Shown: positions 1-6,943 of the stretch, in pieces
Layout of the letters: each line of letters starts with the position of its first letter
Position numbering within the stretch: the stretch's first letter is position 1
Assembly (NCBI GenBank): GCA_021809225.1
Contig: JAKBAL010000071.1
Coordinates: 1 to 8,499 of the forward strand
From: Pseudomonadota bacterium
GTDB taxonomy: Bacteria; Pseudomonadota; Alphaproteobacteria; UBA9655
Reading direction: 5' to 3'
DNA: 8,499 nucleotides
Position numbers and translations under genes: made by a program
The notes under the pieces: generated by a model
Databases searched by the model: none
Seen by the model: the letters and a program-made list of their open reading frames with translations, nothing else
Told to the model about the DNA's origin: nothing

Positions 1-159
1 AGTCGAGCTCAGCAAGTTGTTGGCTACATTCCCTTTGAATATTTAGTGGGTCGTGCGAGCTTTATTTTCTTTTCAACAGGTGGTCATACTGCCCTTTGGG
101 AGATTTGGAAATGGCCCTTTACAGCTCACTACAGTCGAATCTTTAATGGCATTCATTAA
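1..159 (+). CDS. lepB: Signal peptidase I, C-terminal fragment (5' end outside window)
   Basis: This is the last 52 residues of a type I signal peptidase, the membrane-anchored serine protease that removes signal peptides from proteins exported by Sec or Tat. The open frame runs from base 1 to TAA at 157–159. It carries the family's C-terminal block: an IPFEYLVGRA stretch followed by IFFSTGG and a Trp-rich tail, matching the usual V-P-x-E-x-L-V-G-R-A…F-F-S pattern. The catalytic Ser and Lys lie upstream and are not visible. The stop overlaps the rnc start by one base (TAATG), which points to translational coupling. lepB directly before rnc is standard order in alphaproteobacteria. Identification rests on this short block plus context. 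Confidence 0.85.
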   Translation, partial: SRAQQVVGYIPFEYLVGRASFIFFSTGGHTALWEIWKWPFTAHYSRIFNGIH

Positions 160-830
160 TGAAAAACCTGGAAAAGAATTTAGGCTACGCTTTCAAAAAC
201 CTTTCTTTTCTTGAAAAAGCCTTAACTCATCCGAGCGCCTTGCCTCCAGGACAAGGAGTTGATTTTGAGCGGCTTGAATTTCTAGGAGATCGCGTCTTAG
301 GCCTTATCGTGGCAACGTGGCTTTTCGAAGAATTTCCTCAAGAAAAAGAAGGGGATTTGGCAAGGCGCTTTACGAGCCTTGTGCGAAAAGAAACCTTAGT
401 TGATGTTGCTCAAGCGATTAACCTTGATCAAGTTATGGTGATGAAGAGAGAGAAAAGTTCGTCCCAAAAAAAGCGCATGGAGACCTTGTTAGCTGATGGA
501 TGTGAAGCCCTTATTGGTGCTCTTTATTTAGAAGGAGGGCTTGAAGCTGCACAATTTTTTATCCATCGTTATTGGGGTGATTATCTGAAAGGAACTCACA
601 AGCCTCCCCAGGATCCTAAATCGAGGCTTCAAGAATGGGCACAAGGGCAAGGAAAGCGCCATCCCTCTTATGTGGTTATAGAATCTTCGGGGCCGGCTCA
701 TGCACCCCGTTTTATCATGGAGGTATGGGTGGAAGGTTTTGATTCTGTGCAGGGGATAGGCTCCTCTAAAAGACTTGCAGAACAGGAAGCGGCTCAACAT
801 ATGTTAAAGGTTATATTTGCTCATGACTAA
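159..830 (+). CDS. rnc: Ribonuclease III
   Basis: Double-strand-specific endoribonuclease of 223 residues, the usual length, that processes rRNA precursors and structured mRNAs in the cytoplasm. The N-terminal nuclease domain spans about residues 5–145 and contains the signature ERLEFLGDRVLGL (37–49). The metal-binding acidic residues appear as E40, D44, D113 and E116, the last two within ADGCEALIGALYLEGG. A double-stranded RNA binding domain covers about 151–220, starting DPKSRLQEWAQ and ending in a typical KRLAEQEAAQHML helix. One small difference is Phe36 where many homologues have Asn before the signature. The ATG at 159 overlaps the lepB stop and the 3' end overlaps era, so the three genes are probably one translationally coupled transcript. 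Confidence 0.96.
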   Translation: MKNLEKNLGYAFKNLSFLEKALTHPSALPPGQGVDFERLEFLGDRVLGLIVATWLFEEFPQEKEGDLARRFTSLVRKETLVDVAQAINLDQVMVMKREKSSSQKKRMETLLADGCEALIGALYLEGGLEAAQFFIHRYWGDYLKGTHKPPQDPKSRLQEWAQGQGKRHPSYVVIESSGPAHAPRFIMEVWVEGFDSVQGIGSSKRLAEQEAAQHMLKVIFAHD

Positions 831-1719
831 ATGTGGTTTTATTGCGGTTGTCGGTGCTCCTAATGTGGGTAAATCAACCTTGATTAATGCCCTTGTTGGC
901 AGCAAGGTTACAATTGTTTCTCCAAAGGTGCAAACCACCCGTAACCGGATTTTGGGGGTTGCCCTTGAAGAGGATACTCAGTTGATCCTCGTTGATACAC
1001 CAGGCATTTTTGATGCCCCTAAAAGACGTCTTGAAAAAGCGATGGTGCGTACGGCTTGGGATAGCCTCAGAGATGGGGATGGCATCATGGTGCTAATGGA
1101 TGTAAGTCGCACACGGTTTGAAGACACAGAGATGATCCTGAGTCGTCTCGAGAATTATAAAAAGAAAGCTGTCCTCGTTCTCAATAAAATTGATTTGATC
1201 CCTCGGGAAAATCTTTTGGCTTTAGCTGAAAAATTTTCAAGTCCTTTGCTGGATCAAATTTTCATGATCTCGGCCCTTAAAGGAAGCGGTGTTGAAGATA
1301 TTAAGAAGTACTGGTCCCGTGAGCTTCCTGACGGTCCGTGGCTATTCCCTGAAGATCAGCTGAGTGATCTTCCCTTAAGGCTTCTCGCGGCTGAGATTAC
1401 ACGGGAAGAAATCTTTAACCGCCTTCATGATGAGCTTCCTTATTCCATCTGGATTGAAACTGAATCTTGGGAAGAATTTCAAGATGGCAGCGTAAAAATT
1501 AGTCAACTCATTTATGTTCAAAGAGAAACCCAAAAGCCCATCGTTTTAGGTAAGGGAGGACAGCAAATCAAAGCCATAGGGGCTGCTGCCCGAAAGCAAC
1601 TTATCGACATTTTGGAACGACCCGTTCATCTTTTTCTGCAAGTAAAGGTCAAAGCCGGGTCGGTTGACGATCCTCGGCTTTATAAGAGCATTGGGTTGGA
1701 TTTTAAAAGCGGGGGGTAG
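823..1719 (+). CDS. era: GTPase Era
   Basis: Era is an essential GTPase that binds the 3' end of 16S rRNA and acts in 30S subunit maturation. From ATG 823 it is 298 residues, normal length. G motifs are all present: G1 GAPNVGKST (11–19), G2 TTR (38–40), G3 DTPG (58–61), G4 NKID (121–124) and G5 SALKG (150–154). The C-terminal KH domain has its GKGGQQIK loop at 243–250. I chose ATG 823 over an in-frame TTG at 817 because ATG 823 forms a compact overlap (ATGACTAA) with the rnc stop and fits the usual Era N-terminus. The tail usually contains a Trp before the DDPRLY segment; here it reads AGSVDDPRLY with no Trp. No terminator is visible after the stop. In most relatives recO follows directly; here an accessory cassette intervenes. 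Confidence 0.96.
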   Translation: MTKCGFIAVVGAPNVGKSTLINALVGSKVTIVSPKVQTTRNRILGVALEEDTQLILVDTPGIFDAPKRRLEKAMVRTAWDSLRDGDGIMVLMDVSRTRFEDTEMILSRLENYKKKAVLVLNKIDLIPRENLLALAEKFSSPLLDQIFMISALKGSGVEDIKKYWSRELPDGPWLFPEDQLSDLPLRLLAAEITREEIFNRLHDELPYSIWIETESWEEFQDGSVKISQLIYVQRETQKPIVLGKGGQQIKAIGAAARKQLIDILERPVHLFLQVKVKAGSVDDPRLYKSIGLDFKSGG

Positions 1720-1735
1720 ATGAGCGACATGAGTC

Positions 1736-1763
1736 TTGACTTTTATCGCAAATATGCTATGTT
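1736..1763 (+). promoter_or_regulatory. Candidate promoter of the HigB/RelE-type toxin–antitoxin pair
   Basis: A TTGACT -35-like hexamer at 1736–1741 is followed after 16 bases by TATGTT (1758–1763). A better -10 match, TATAAT, lies at 1764–1769 but gives a 22-base spacer. With the first pair transcription would start near 1770, which is the A of the toxin ATG, implying leaderless mRNA. With the second the start would fall inside the toxin gene. Both readings leave almost no 5' leader. No clear operator palindrome was found beyond short elements. Confidence 0.5.
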
Positions 1764-1769
1764 TATAAT

Positions 1770-2096
1770 ATGAAGTGGCGCATTGATCTTCATCATAAGG
1801 GGAAAGAAGAAATTGATGCGCTATCTTTGAAGATGAGAGCAAAGCTCGAGCATATACTAAACCTTCTTCAGGACTATGGTCCCTCATATGTGCATGAGCC
1901 ATATGTTAAACCCCTGAAAGATAAACTATGGGAAATCCGTTTAAAAGACAAGGATGGTATTGCAAGGGTCATTTACATTTTGGCCCATAAAAGAAGAATT
2001 GTATTGCTACATGCTTTTATAAAAAAGACACAAAAAACACCAAAGCAAGCTCTTGAAATAGCATTAAAAAGGATAAGTGAGGTAGAAGATGAGTAA
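1770..2096 (+). CDS. RelE/HigB-type toxin (phage Gp49-like family)
   Basis: A 108-residue protein of the phage-derived Gp49-like/HigB branch of the RelE superfamily; characterised members are ribosome-dependent mRNA interferases. Recognition rests on the core pattern: VKPLKDKLWEIRLKDKDGIARVIY (split here as VKPLKDKLWEIRL, 46–58, and GIARVIY, 63–69), then the strand ILAHKRRIVLLHAFIKKTQKTP (key part LLHAFIKKTQKTP, 79–91) and a helix ending EIALKRI. Length is typical. There is no Shine–Dalgarno sequence before the ATG, and the upstream in-frame stop at 1737–1739 leaves no other usable start, so translation probably starts on leaderless mRNA. It overlaps the antitoxin gene by 8 bases. Toxin-before-antitoxin order is that of higBA-type modules. 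The exact subfamily name is uncertain. Confidence 0.88.
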   Translation: MKWRIDLHHKGKEEIDALSLKMRAKLEHILNLLQDYGPSYVHEPYVKPLKDKLWEIRLKDKDGIARVIYILAHKRRIVLLHAFIKKTQKTPKQALEIALKRISEVEDE

Positions 2097-2376
2097 AACG
2101 ATCCCATTTAAAACAATCGCAGAAGAATGGAAAAAAGACCCAAAATACAGAGAGGAATATGAAAGCCTCACGTCTGAGTTTGAGGTTGCACGTGAGTTAA
2201 TTCATGCAAGAGCAAGAGCACGTCTAACCCAAGCCGAAGTCGCTAGACGAATGGGAACAACTCAATCTGTTGTGGCTCGATTAGAAGGTGGTACAAAGTC
2301 TGTAAATCTTAGAACGTTAGAAAAGTATGCTACGGCTACAGGCAGCCATCTCCATGTAAGATTATCTGCCCACTAA
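2089..2376 (+). CDS. XRE-family antitoxin (HigA-like)
   Basis: A 95-residue helix-turn-helix protein, the likely antitoxin and autorepressor of the preceding toxin. Residues 1–34 form a charged N-terminal extension, and a Cro/C1-type HTH occupies about 35–90, with the recognition region LTQAEVARRMGTTQSVVARLE at 46–66 followed by the typical L-R-T-L-E-K-Y-A-x-A-T-G stretch. The ATG lies inside the toxin's 3' end (ATGAGTAA overlap), with a GAGG ribosome binding site at 2079–2082, six bases upstream. Translation is therefore likely to be coupled and efficient relative to the toxin. Its stop is five bases from the convergent oxidase stop, and no strong terminator separates them. Direct involvement in neutralisation is inferred from family and arrangement. 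Confidence 0.88.
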   Translation: MSKTIPFKTIAEEWKKDPKYREEYESLTSEFEVARELIHARARARLTQAEVARRMGTTQSVVARLEGGTKSVNLRTLEKYATATGSHLHVRLSAH

Positions 2377-2381
2377 TAAGT

Positions 2382-3803
2382 TTAGTTGGTTTGGGCTCCT
2401 GTTAAGGATTTTGGAAAAGGAACCCCCTTATAGTTCGCATAAGTCATCATCCCTGCTTCTTGATGATAGGCGAGATGGCAATGGAGGAACCAATTTCCTG
2501 GATTTGAGGCATCAAACTGAACTTTCACGGTCGAATGAGGTAAGACAAGAACCGTATCGCGGCGAGGCCCGTCTTTAAGAGATTTTCCATCAATTTCTGT
2601 GACTTCAAATGTATGACCATGAAAGTGCATGGGGTGAGCCATACTTGTCAAATTATGAAAAACCATTTCAATTCTCTTGGTGGGGTCAATCTCAAGGGGC
2701 GTAACATTGGGCCACATTTGGTTATTAATCATCCAGATATACTTTGCCATATTTCCTTCCAAATTAACGGCCAAAGTTTGCTCGGGTTTTTTTACCCCCA
2801 AAGGATTTTGTGCTTTATACCGCACTTCTTGATCGTAATTTAAGGCACCAGCTACTATTGGAGCTTTCTCACTGAATGTGGGGAGAGGGGTATTTTGTGT
2901 TGCAAGGACGAGCCCTGTTTGCATACGCGTTCCTTCACCTTGCGCCAAGATAGGATAAACGCCTTCTCCTTCAGGGATTTTTACAAGCACATCAAGTCTT
3001 TGAGCGGCAGCTAATTGGAATTCAGTGCCTGGCAAAGGGGTTACAGGTTGGCCGTCCGTTGCGATGACCTCGCCTTTTAATTTTCCCGTGTTGATAAAAA
3101 AATTTGTGGCCGCTGCTCCATTAATGATTCGCAATCTCACCGTTTTCCCGGGCGTGACCCGGATAATTTCCGGGTCTTTTAATGTCCGATAATTGGTTAA
3201 GTAAGCATCGTATTTCACATCACTTAAATCTGGAGTATCAGATACTTTCATGGGGGTACCTCCCATTCCTTTTTTGAGATCTTTCAGAATGGTTTCAGGA
3301 TTTTTATAGCTAAAGTCCGTTAAAAACATGATGGCGTCTTGGATCCCGTTTTCTTTTTCTTGGGGGTCCTTGAGGATCAGAGGCGCTGATAAGAGTTGCT
3401 GGATTTGCAAGCCGTAATGGGAATGCATCCAATAGGTTCCAGATTGTACGAGTTTAAAATGATAGTGGTACGTCTTTCCAGGCGGGATGAGGGGTTGAGT
3501 AATGGGGGTACCATCTTGATTATTAGGCAAAATAAGTCCATGCCAATGGATAACAGTGGGCTCGTCTGTTTGATTTTTGACGATCGCATCAAAGGTATCT
3601 CCCTTGATGCCCTGATACCCCCATGTTCCGTCTGGTTGTTCAATCCGAAACACCTGAACTTCCTTACCATTCACAACAAGGGGTACTTTTTTTACAATTA
3701 AAACGGTCGGCTGTTGGAGAGAAAGCGTTGCACTCGACTCTGTCTGCATCCCCATGCATAAGAAAATCCAAATAAGCGCTGCAGTCCATAATCCCTTTTT
3801 CAT
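2382..3803 (-). CDS. Exported multicopper oxidase (CueO/CopA/laccase-like)
   Basis: A three-cupredoxin-domain copper oxidase that couples oxidation of Cu(I), metals or phenolic substrates to reduction of O2 to water, probably in the periplasm. From ATG 3803 it has 473 residues. All four copper motifs are present (numbered from the longer 486-residue reading): HWHG at 99–102, HSH at 140–142, HPMHFHGH at 403–410, and HCH 454–456 with type-1 ligands C455, H460 and axial M465. A signal peptide follows the start: MKK, a hydrophobic core of about 16 residues, then SSA. I chose 3803 because AGAAGG sits six bases upstream. An alternative ATG at 3842 lacks such a site but adds a KKRRPSMKK segment resembling a twin-arginine motif. 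No Met-rich insert like that of CueO is seen. Copper tolerance is a plausible role; substrate is unknown. It lies between toxin–antitoxin genes and recO, opposite in strand. Confidence 0.92.
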   Translation of the reverse strand: MKKGLWTAALIWIFLCMGMQTESSATLSLQQPTVLIVKKVPLVVNGKEVQVFRIEQPDGTWGYQGIKGDTFDAIVKNQTDEPTVIHWHGLILPNNQDGTPITQPLIPPGKTYHYHFKLVQSGTYWMHSHYGLQIQQLLSAPLILKDPQEKENGIQDAIMFLTDFSYKNPETILKDLKKGMGGTPMKVSDTPDLSDVKYDAYLTNYRTLKDPEIIRVTPGKTVRLRIINGAAATNFFINTGKLKGEVIATDGQPVTPLPGTEFQLAAAQRLDVLVKIPEGEGVYPILAQGEGTRMQTGLVLATQNTPLPTFSEKAPIVAGALNYDQEVRYKAQNPLGVKKPEQTLAVNLEGNMAKYIWMINNQMWPNVTPLEIDPTKRIEMVFHNLTSMAHPMHFHGHTFEVTEIDGKSLKDGPRRDTVLVLPHSTVKVQFDASNPGNWFLHCHLAYHQEAGMMTYANYKGVPFPKSLTGAQTN

Positions 3804-3809
3804 TGAAGG

Positions 3810-3815
3810 CCTTCT
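3810..3815 (-). promoter_or_regulatory. Ribosome binding site that supports the oxidase start at 3803
   Basis: Read on the minus strand this is AGAAGG, six bases before the ATG at 3803–3801. The upstream in-frame ATG at 3842 is preceded by AT-rich sequence without a purine-rich site. The site lies partly within a 10-bp perfect palindrome, GAAGGCCTTC (3805–3814). Confidence 0.6.
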
Positions 3816-3849
3816 TTTTTTGAAATGATCATAGTGAATCATATCATAT

Positions 3850-3861
3850 TTTTACGTAAAA
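3850..3861. repeat. 12-bp perfect palindrome in the oxidase–recO intergenic region
   Basis: TTTTACGTAAAA reads identically on both strands. It lies upstream of both possible oxidase starts, where a regulator would act on the divergently transcribed oxidase gene. Function as an operator is inference; no regulator gene is adjacent. Confidence 0.45.
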
Positions 3862-3906
3862 GAATTATCTGGATTTTTAGAAAATAAGAGTATGTATATT
3901 GAGTAC

Positions 3907-3920
3907 TTCTTTTAAAAGAA
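3907..3920. repeat. 14-bp perfect palindrome upstream of recO
   Basis: TTCTTTTAAAAGAA is a perfect dyad ending 15 bases before the recO ATG. A TATATT hexamer at 3895–3900 just upstream could be a -10 box, with only a poor -35 match. In that case the palindrome would cover the transcription start. Because the oxidase gene faces the other way, recO–parC must be transcribed from somewhere in this interval or by readthrough from the antitoxin end. Function is unproven. Confidence 0.45.
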
Positions 3921-3935
3921 TCGGGATTAAATCGG

Positions 3936-4658
3936 ATGAAATGGCAGGACGAAGGAATTATCCTTCATACACAAGCTTTAGGTGAGCGTAAACAGGTTGC
4001 CACTCTTTTTACCGCGGCTCATGGTAGGTGTGCAGGTGTTCTCTACGTAAGTCAAAAGAATAAGGGATGGGTTCAGTGTGGGGACAAGGTGAATGCCAGC
4101 TGGGGAGCGCGTCTTGAAAATCACATTGGATACTGGACTCTTGAGCCGCTTCACGCCAATACAGCCTTTTTGCTTGATGCGCCAGGTCCACTTGCGGCCC
4201 TTTTAAGTGTTGCATCCCTCTGTCAAGTTGCGCTTCCTGAGCGCCATTCTTATCCCCATCTGTATCAAAGACTTGATGCCTTGATAAGGGATCTTGTCAC
4301 GCCATATTGGGCGCGGTCTTATGTCTTTTTTGAGCTCTCTCTTCTAGAAGAACTCGGGTATGGTCTCGATTTGAAAACGTGTGCTGTCACGGGTTCTGCA
4401 ATAGATCTTATTGCCGTTTCTCCGCGCACAGGGCGTGCTGTGTGTGAGGACGTTGCAAAACCGTATCAAGATAAACTTCTTTCTCTTCCCGCCTTTATTT
4501 GTCAAGAAAACAGTGAGAAAATGCCGGAAGATAAAGAAATCCTCGACGCGCTCACCCTCTCAGGCTATTTTCTTGAAAGATATCTTTTAGGTCGCGCCTT
4601 GCCTTCGGCAAGAGGGCGGCTGATACAGCGGTTTAGTAAAATAAGGAAGTGCGCATGA
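3936..4658 (+). CDS. recO: DNA repair protein RecO
   Basis: RecO works with RecR (and RecF) to displace SSB and load RecA on single-stranded DNA during recombinational gap repair, and also anneals DNA strands. The 240-residue length is normal. The N-terminal OB fold (about 1–75) opens with the characteristic [10 protein letters not shown] and includes [13 protein letters not shown]. The helical C-terminal part contains [21 protein letters not shown] (split: [14 protein letters not shown] 126–139, GYGLDL 141–146) followed by [22 protein letters not shown] and LLSLPAF, all typical of alphaproteobacterial RecO. Of the zinc-finger cysteines of other RecO proteins, C149 and C170 are visible, so zinc binding is doubtful. 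The ribosome binding site before ATG 3936 is weak. The 3' end overlaps parC by ATGA. Confidence 0.93.
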   Translation: MKWQDEGIILHTQALGERKQVATLFTAAHGRCAGVLYVSQKNKGWVQCGDKVNASWGARLENHIGYWTLEPLHANTAFLLDAPGPLAALLSVASLCQVALPERHSYPHLYQRLDALIRDLVTPYWARSYVFFELSLLEELGYGLDLKTCAVTGSAIDLIAVSPRTGRAVCEDVAKPYQDKLLSLPAFICQENSEKMPEDKEILDALTLSGYFLERYLLGRALPSARGRLIQRFSKIRKCA

Positions 4659-6859
4659 CAGTTCGGGATGTTAAATTGGTAGAAGCTCTTGGAGAGCGAT
4701 ATTTATCCTATGCACTTTCAACCATCATGCAACGCTCCCTTCCCGATGTGAGGGATGGGCTAAAGCCTGTTCATCGCCGACTTTTGTATGCGATGCGCGA
4801 GCTTAAGCTGGATCCCAAGTCGGGCTATAAAAAGTGTGCCCGGGTGGTGGGAGACGTCATTGGTAAGTTCCACCCTCATGGAGAAGGGGCGATTTATGAT
4901 GCGATGGTAAGGCTTGCCCAAGACTTTGCGGTGCGCTTGCCCCTTGTAGATGGTCAGGGGAATTTTGGAAACATCGATGGGGATTCGGCTGCGGCTATGC
5001 GGTATACGGAAGCCCGTTTGACAGCCGCTGCTGAAGCCTTGATGGAAGGTCTCGATCAAAACGCTGTTGATTTCAAGACAACTTATGATGGAGAAAATGC
5101 GGAGCCTATCGTGATGCCTGCAGCCTATCCAAATCTTTTGGTGAATGGGGCGACAGGGATTGCTGTGGGTATGGCGACGAGCATTCCTCCCCATAACCTT
5201 AGTGAAGTGTGTGAGGGACTCATTGCCCTCATTCGCAATCCTCAGATTGAGATTGAAGCCCTGGTCAAGTTTATTCCTGGTCCAGATTTTCCGACAGGGG
5301 GTCTTTTAGTCGAAAGCCGAGAGAATATTCTGAATGCTTACCAGACAGGAAGAGGAAGCTTTCGCCTCCGCGCCAAATGGGAAGTGGAAAAGCTTGAACT
5401 CGGTCAATACCAGATTGTTATCACAGAAATCCCTTATTTTGTTCAAAAATCCAAGTTGGTTGAAAAAATTGCAGGACTTTTGGCCGATAAGAAGCTACCC
5501 CTTCTGGGTGATATGCGAGAAGAATCCACCGATAAAATTCGCCTGATTTTTGAACCTAAGTCTCGCACGATCGACCCCGTCGTTTTAATGGAATCCCTTT
5601 TTCGTCATACGGATTTGGATAGTCGAATTTCCTTAAATATGAACGTGGTTGATGGAAAAGGAATTCCAGGCGTCAAAAACCTTAAACAAGTTCTTGAAGC
5701 TTTTTATCAGCATCGCCTTGAAATTTTAGGGCGTACTACCCAATTCCGCCTAGATAAAATTGACCATCGCTTGGCTGTTCTTGAAGGTTATCTTATCGCT
5801 TACCTCAATCTTGATGAAGTCATTCGCTTAATCCGAGAAGAGGACGAGCCTAGCCCTATCATGCAAGAGCGGTGGGGGCTGACTGAGATGCAGGCTGAAG
5901 CCATCTTAAATATGCGATTGCGGAGTTTACGGAAGCTTGAGGAAATTGAAATTAGACGCGAGCATGAAACGCTCTCTCACGAAAAAACGGGACTCATGGC
6001 CCTCTTAAAAACGCCTGCCTTGCAGCAAGATAAAATTATTCGGGATCTTGAGGTCATTAAGGGTCAATTCGATAAAAAGACGGATCTTGGGCGTCGGCGG
6101 ACGGTGCTTTCCGATCCTCCCGAAGACATTCTTGTACCAATTGAAGCTGTTATCGAGCGTGAGCCTGTGACCGTTGTTTGTTCTCAAAAAGGCTGGGTGC
6201 GGGCCCTTAAGGGTCACACCGTTGTGCCCGAAGATATTAAATACAAAGATGGTGATGGAGAATTGTTTCTTCTGAAAGCTGAAACCACAGACAAATTGCT
6301 TATCTTTACAACTCTCGGGCGGTTTTACACCCTTTCTGTTGATAAGCTTACGGGAGGGCGAGGCCATGGCGATCCCTTGCGACTTATCATTGATCTCGCG
6401 CCTGAAGAAGATGTGGTGGATCTCATGCTGCATTCGCTACAAGGCGAAGATATAAAAATCTTAGTAGCGTCAAGTGACGGACGAGGGTTCATCACCTCTC
6501 GTGCAGGGTTGGTTGCCCAAACCCGTGGAGGTAAACAAATCTTGAATGTGGAAGGAACAAAGGCAGCGCTTTGTCGGGAAGTCAGCGGTGACCACATCGC
6601 CGTTATTGGCCAAAATCGCAAGCTTTTGATTTATAAAATAGAAGAAATCCCTGAAATGGCGCGCGGTAAAGGTGTGATTCTTCAACGGTATAAGAATGGC
6701 GGGTTGTCGGATGCAAAATTCTTTACATTATCTGAAGGTTTATCGTGGAAACTGGGTGAAAAAACGCGTCTTGAAATAAATCTTCTTCCCTGGCTTGGAA
6801 AACGTGGCCAGGGAGGGCGGCTCCCCCCTCAAGGCTTTCCCCGGACGAATCGGTTTTGA
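4655..6859 (+). CDS. parC: DNA topoisomerase IV subunit A
   Basis: ParC is the DNA-cleaving subunit of topoisomerase IV, which with ParE decatenates daughter chromosomes. From ATG 4655 it is 734 residues. The N-terminal breakage–reunion domain begins with [20 protein letters not shown] and [17 protein letters not shown]. The catalytic tyrosine is Y117 in [11 protein letters not shown], and the intercalating-isoleucine segment [10 protein letters not shown] follows. A long coiled-coil/tower region is visible around 330–450. The C-terminal beta-pinwheel starts near 485. The quinolone-determining loop reads [12 protein letters not shown] (73–84), with Gly78 where quinolone-sensitive enzymes usually have Ser and Asp82 at the second position. 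ATG 4655 overlaps the recO stop and has AGGA seven bases upstream; an in-frame GTG at 4649 is less likely. An intrinsic terminator overlaps its stop codon. Confidence 0.96.
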   Translation: MTVRDVKLVEALGERYLSYALSTIMQRSLPDVRDGLKPVHRRLLYAMRELKLDPKSGYKKCARVVGDVIGKFHPHGEGAIYDAMVRLAQDFAVRLPLVDGQGNFGNIDGDSAAAMRYTEARLTAAAEALMEGLDQNAVDFKTTYDGENAEPIVMPAAYPNLLVNGATGIAVGMATSIPPHNLSEVCEGLIALIRNPQIEIEALVKFIPGPDFPTGGLLVESRENILNAYQTGRGSFRLRAKWEVEKLELGQYQIVITEIPYFVQKSKLVEKIAGLLADKKLPLLGDMREESTDKIRLIFEPKSRTIDPVVLMESLFRHTDLDSRISLNMNVVDGKGIPGVKNLKQVLEAFYQHRLEILGRTTQFRLDKIDHRLAVLEGYLIAYLNLDEVIRLIREEDEPSPIMQERWGLTEMQAEAILNMRLRSLRKLEEIEIRREHETLSHEKTGLMALLKTPALQQDKIIRDLEVIKGQFDKKTDLGRRRTVLSDPPEDILVPIEAVIEREPVTVVCSQKGWVRALKGHTVVPEDIKYKDGDGELFLLKAETTDKLLIFTTLGRFYTLSVDKLTGGRGHGDPLRLIIDLAPEEDVVDLMLHSLQGEDIKILVASSDGRGFITSRAGLVAQTRGGKQILNVEGTKAALCREVSGDHIAVIGQNRKLLIYKIEEIPEMARGKGVILQRYKNGGLSDAKFFTLSEGLSWKLGEKTRLEINLLPWLGKRGQGGRLPPQGFPRTNRF

Positions 6860-6882
6860 GGGAACTTTGGTTCCCTTTTTTT
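6859..6882 (+). terminator. Rho-independent terminator after parC
   Basis: A 7-bp perfect stem AGGGAAC/GTTCCCT (6859–6865 with 6870–6876) closes a TTTG tetraloop and runs into an uninterrupted T tract to 6882. The first stem base is the last base of the parC stop codon. It would end the recO–parC transcript and insulate the Xre/RES module. Confidence 0.9.
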
Positions 6883-6900
6883 AGGGCATCTTTTTGTGGG

Positions 6901-6933
6901 ATCATATGATACTATAAAAGTGTATCAATTGAT
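6901..6933 (+). promoter_or_regulatory. Promoter–operator of the Xre/RES module with two ATCAWWTGAT palindromes
   Basis: Two perfect 10-bp palindromes, ATCATATGAT (6901–6910) and ATCAATTGAT (6924–6933), share the pattern ATCA-WW-TGAT and lie 23 bases apart centre to centre, about two helical turns. Between them sits a -10-like TATAAA (6913–6918), so the second palindrome would cover the transcription start. The -35 region (around 6891–6896, TTTTTG) is weak. The arrangement fits autorepression by the antitoxin or antitoxin–toxin complex, as known for Xre-type systems. Binding is inferred. Confidence 0.65.
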
Positions 6934-6937
6934 GGAG
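6934..6937 (+). promoter_or_regulatory. Ribosome binding site supporting the Xre start at 6944
   Basis: GGAG lies six bases before ATG 6944. The upstream in-frame ATG at 6932 sits inside the operator palindrome with no purine-rich site, so 6944 is the better start of the antitoxin reading. Confidence 0.6.
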
Positions 6938-6943
6938 AATCTC

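Noticed and set aside
1724..1749. GCGA…TCGC short inverted repeat around the toxin promoter as an operator.
   Set aside because: Four-base arms with an 18-base gap are expected by chance.
2368..2396. Possible bidirectional terminator between the convergent antitoxin and oxidase genes (GCCCA…TGGGC with inner CTAA/TTAG).
   Set aside because: The arms are short, the two stem parts are separated by an unpaired six-base bulge, and no T tract follows on either strand.
3377..3701. Open frames on both strands inside the oxidase gene (about 97 and 101 residues).
   Set aside because: They are shadows of the oxidase reading frame, whose copper motifs are all intact; neither shows a domain pattern or a ribosome binding site.
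4760..5194. Minus-strand open frame of 144 residues opposite parC.
   Set aside because: parC is continuous and well conserved here; the antisense frame has no recognisable motif.
6005..6685. Several minus-strand frames of 71–142 residues over the 3' half of parC.
   Set aside because: They overlap one another and the parC C-terminal domain and look like composition effects.
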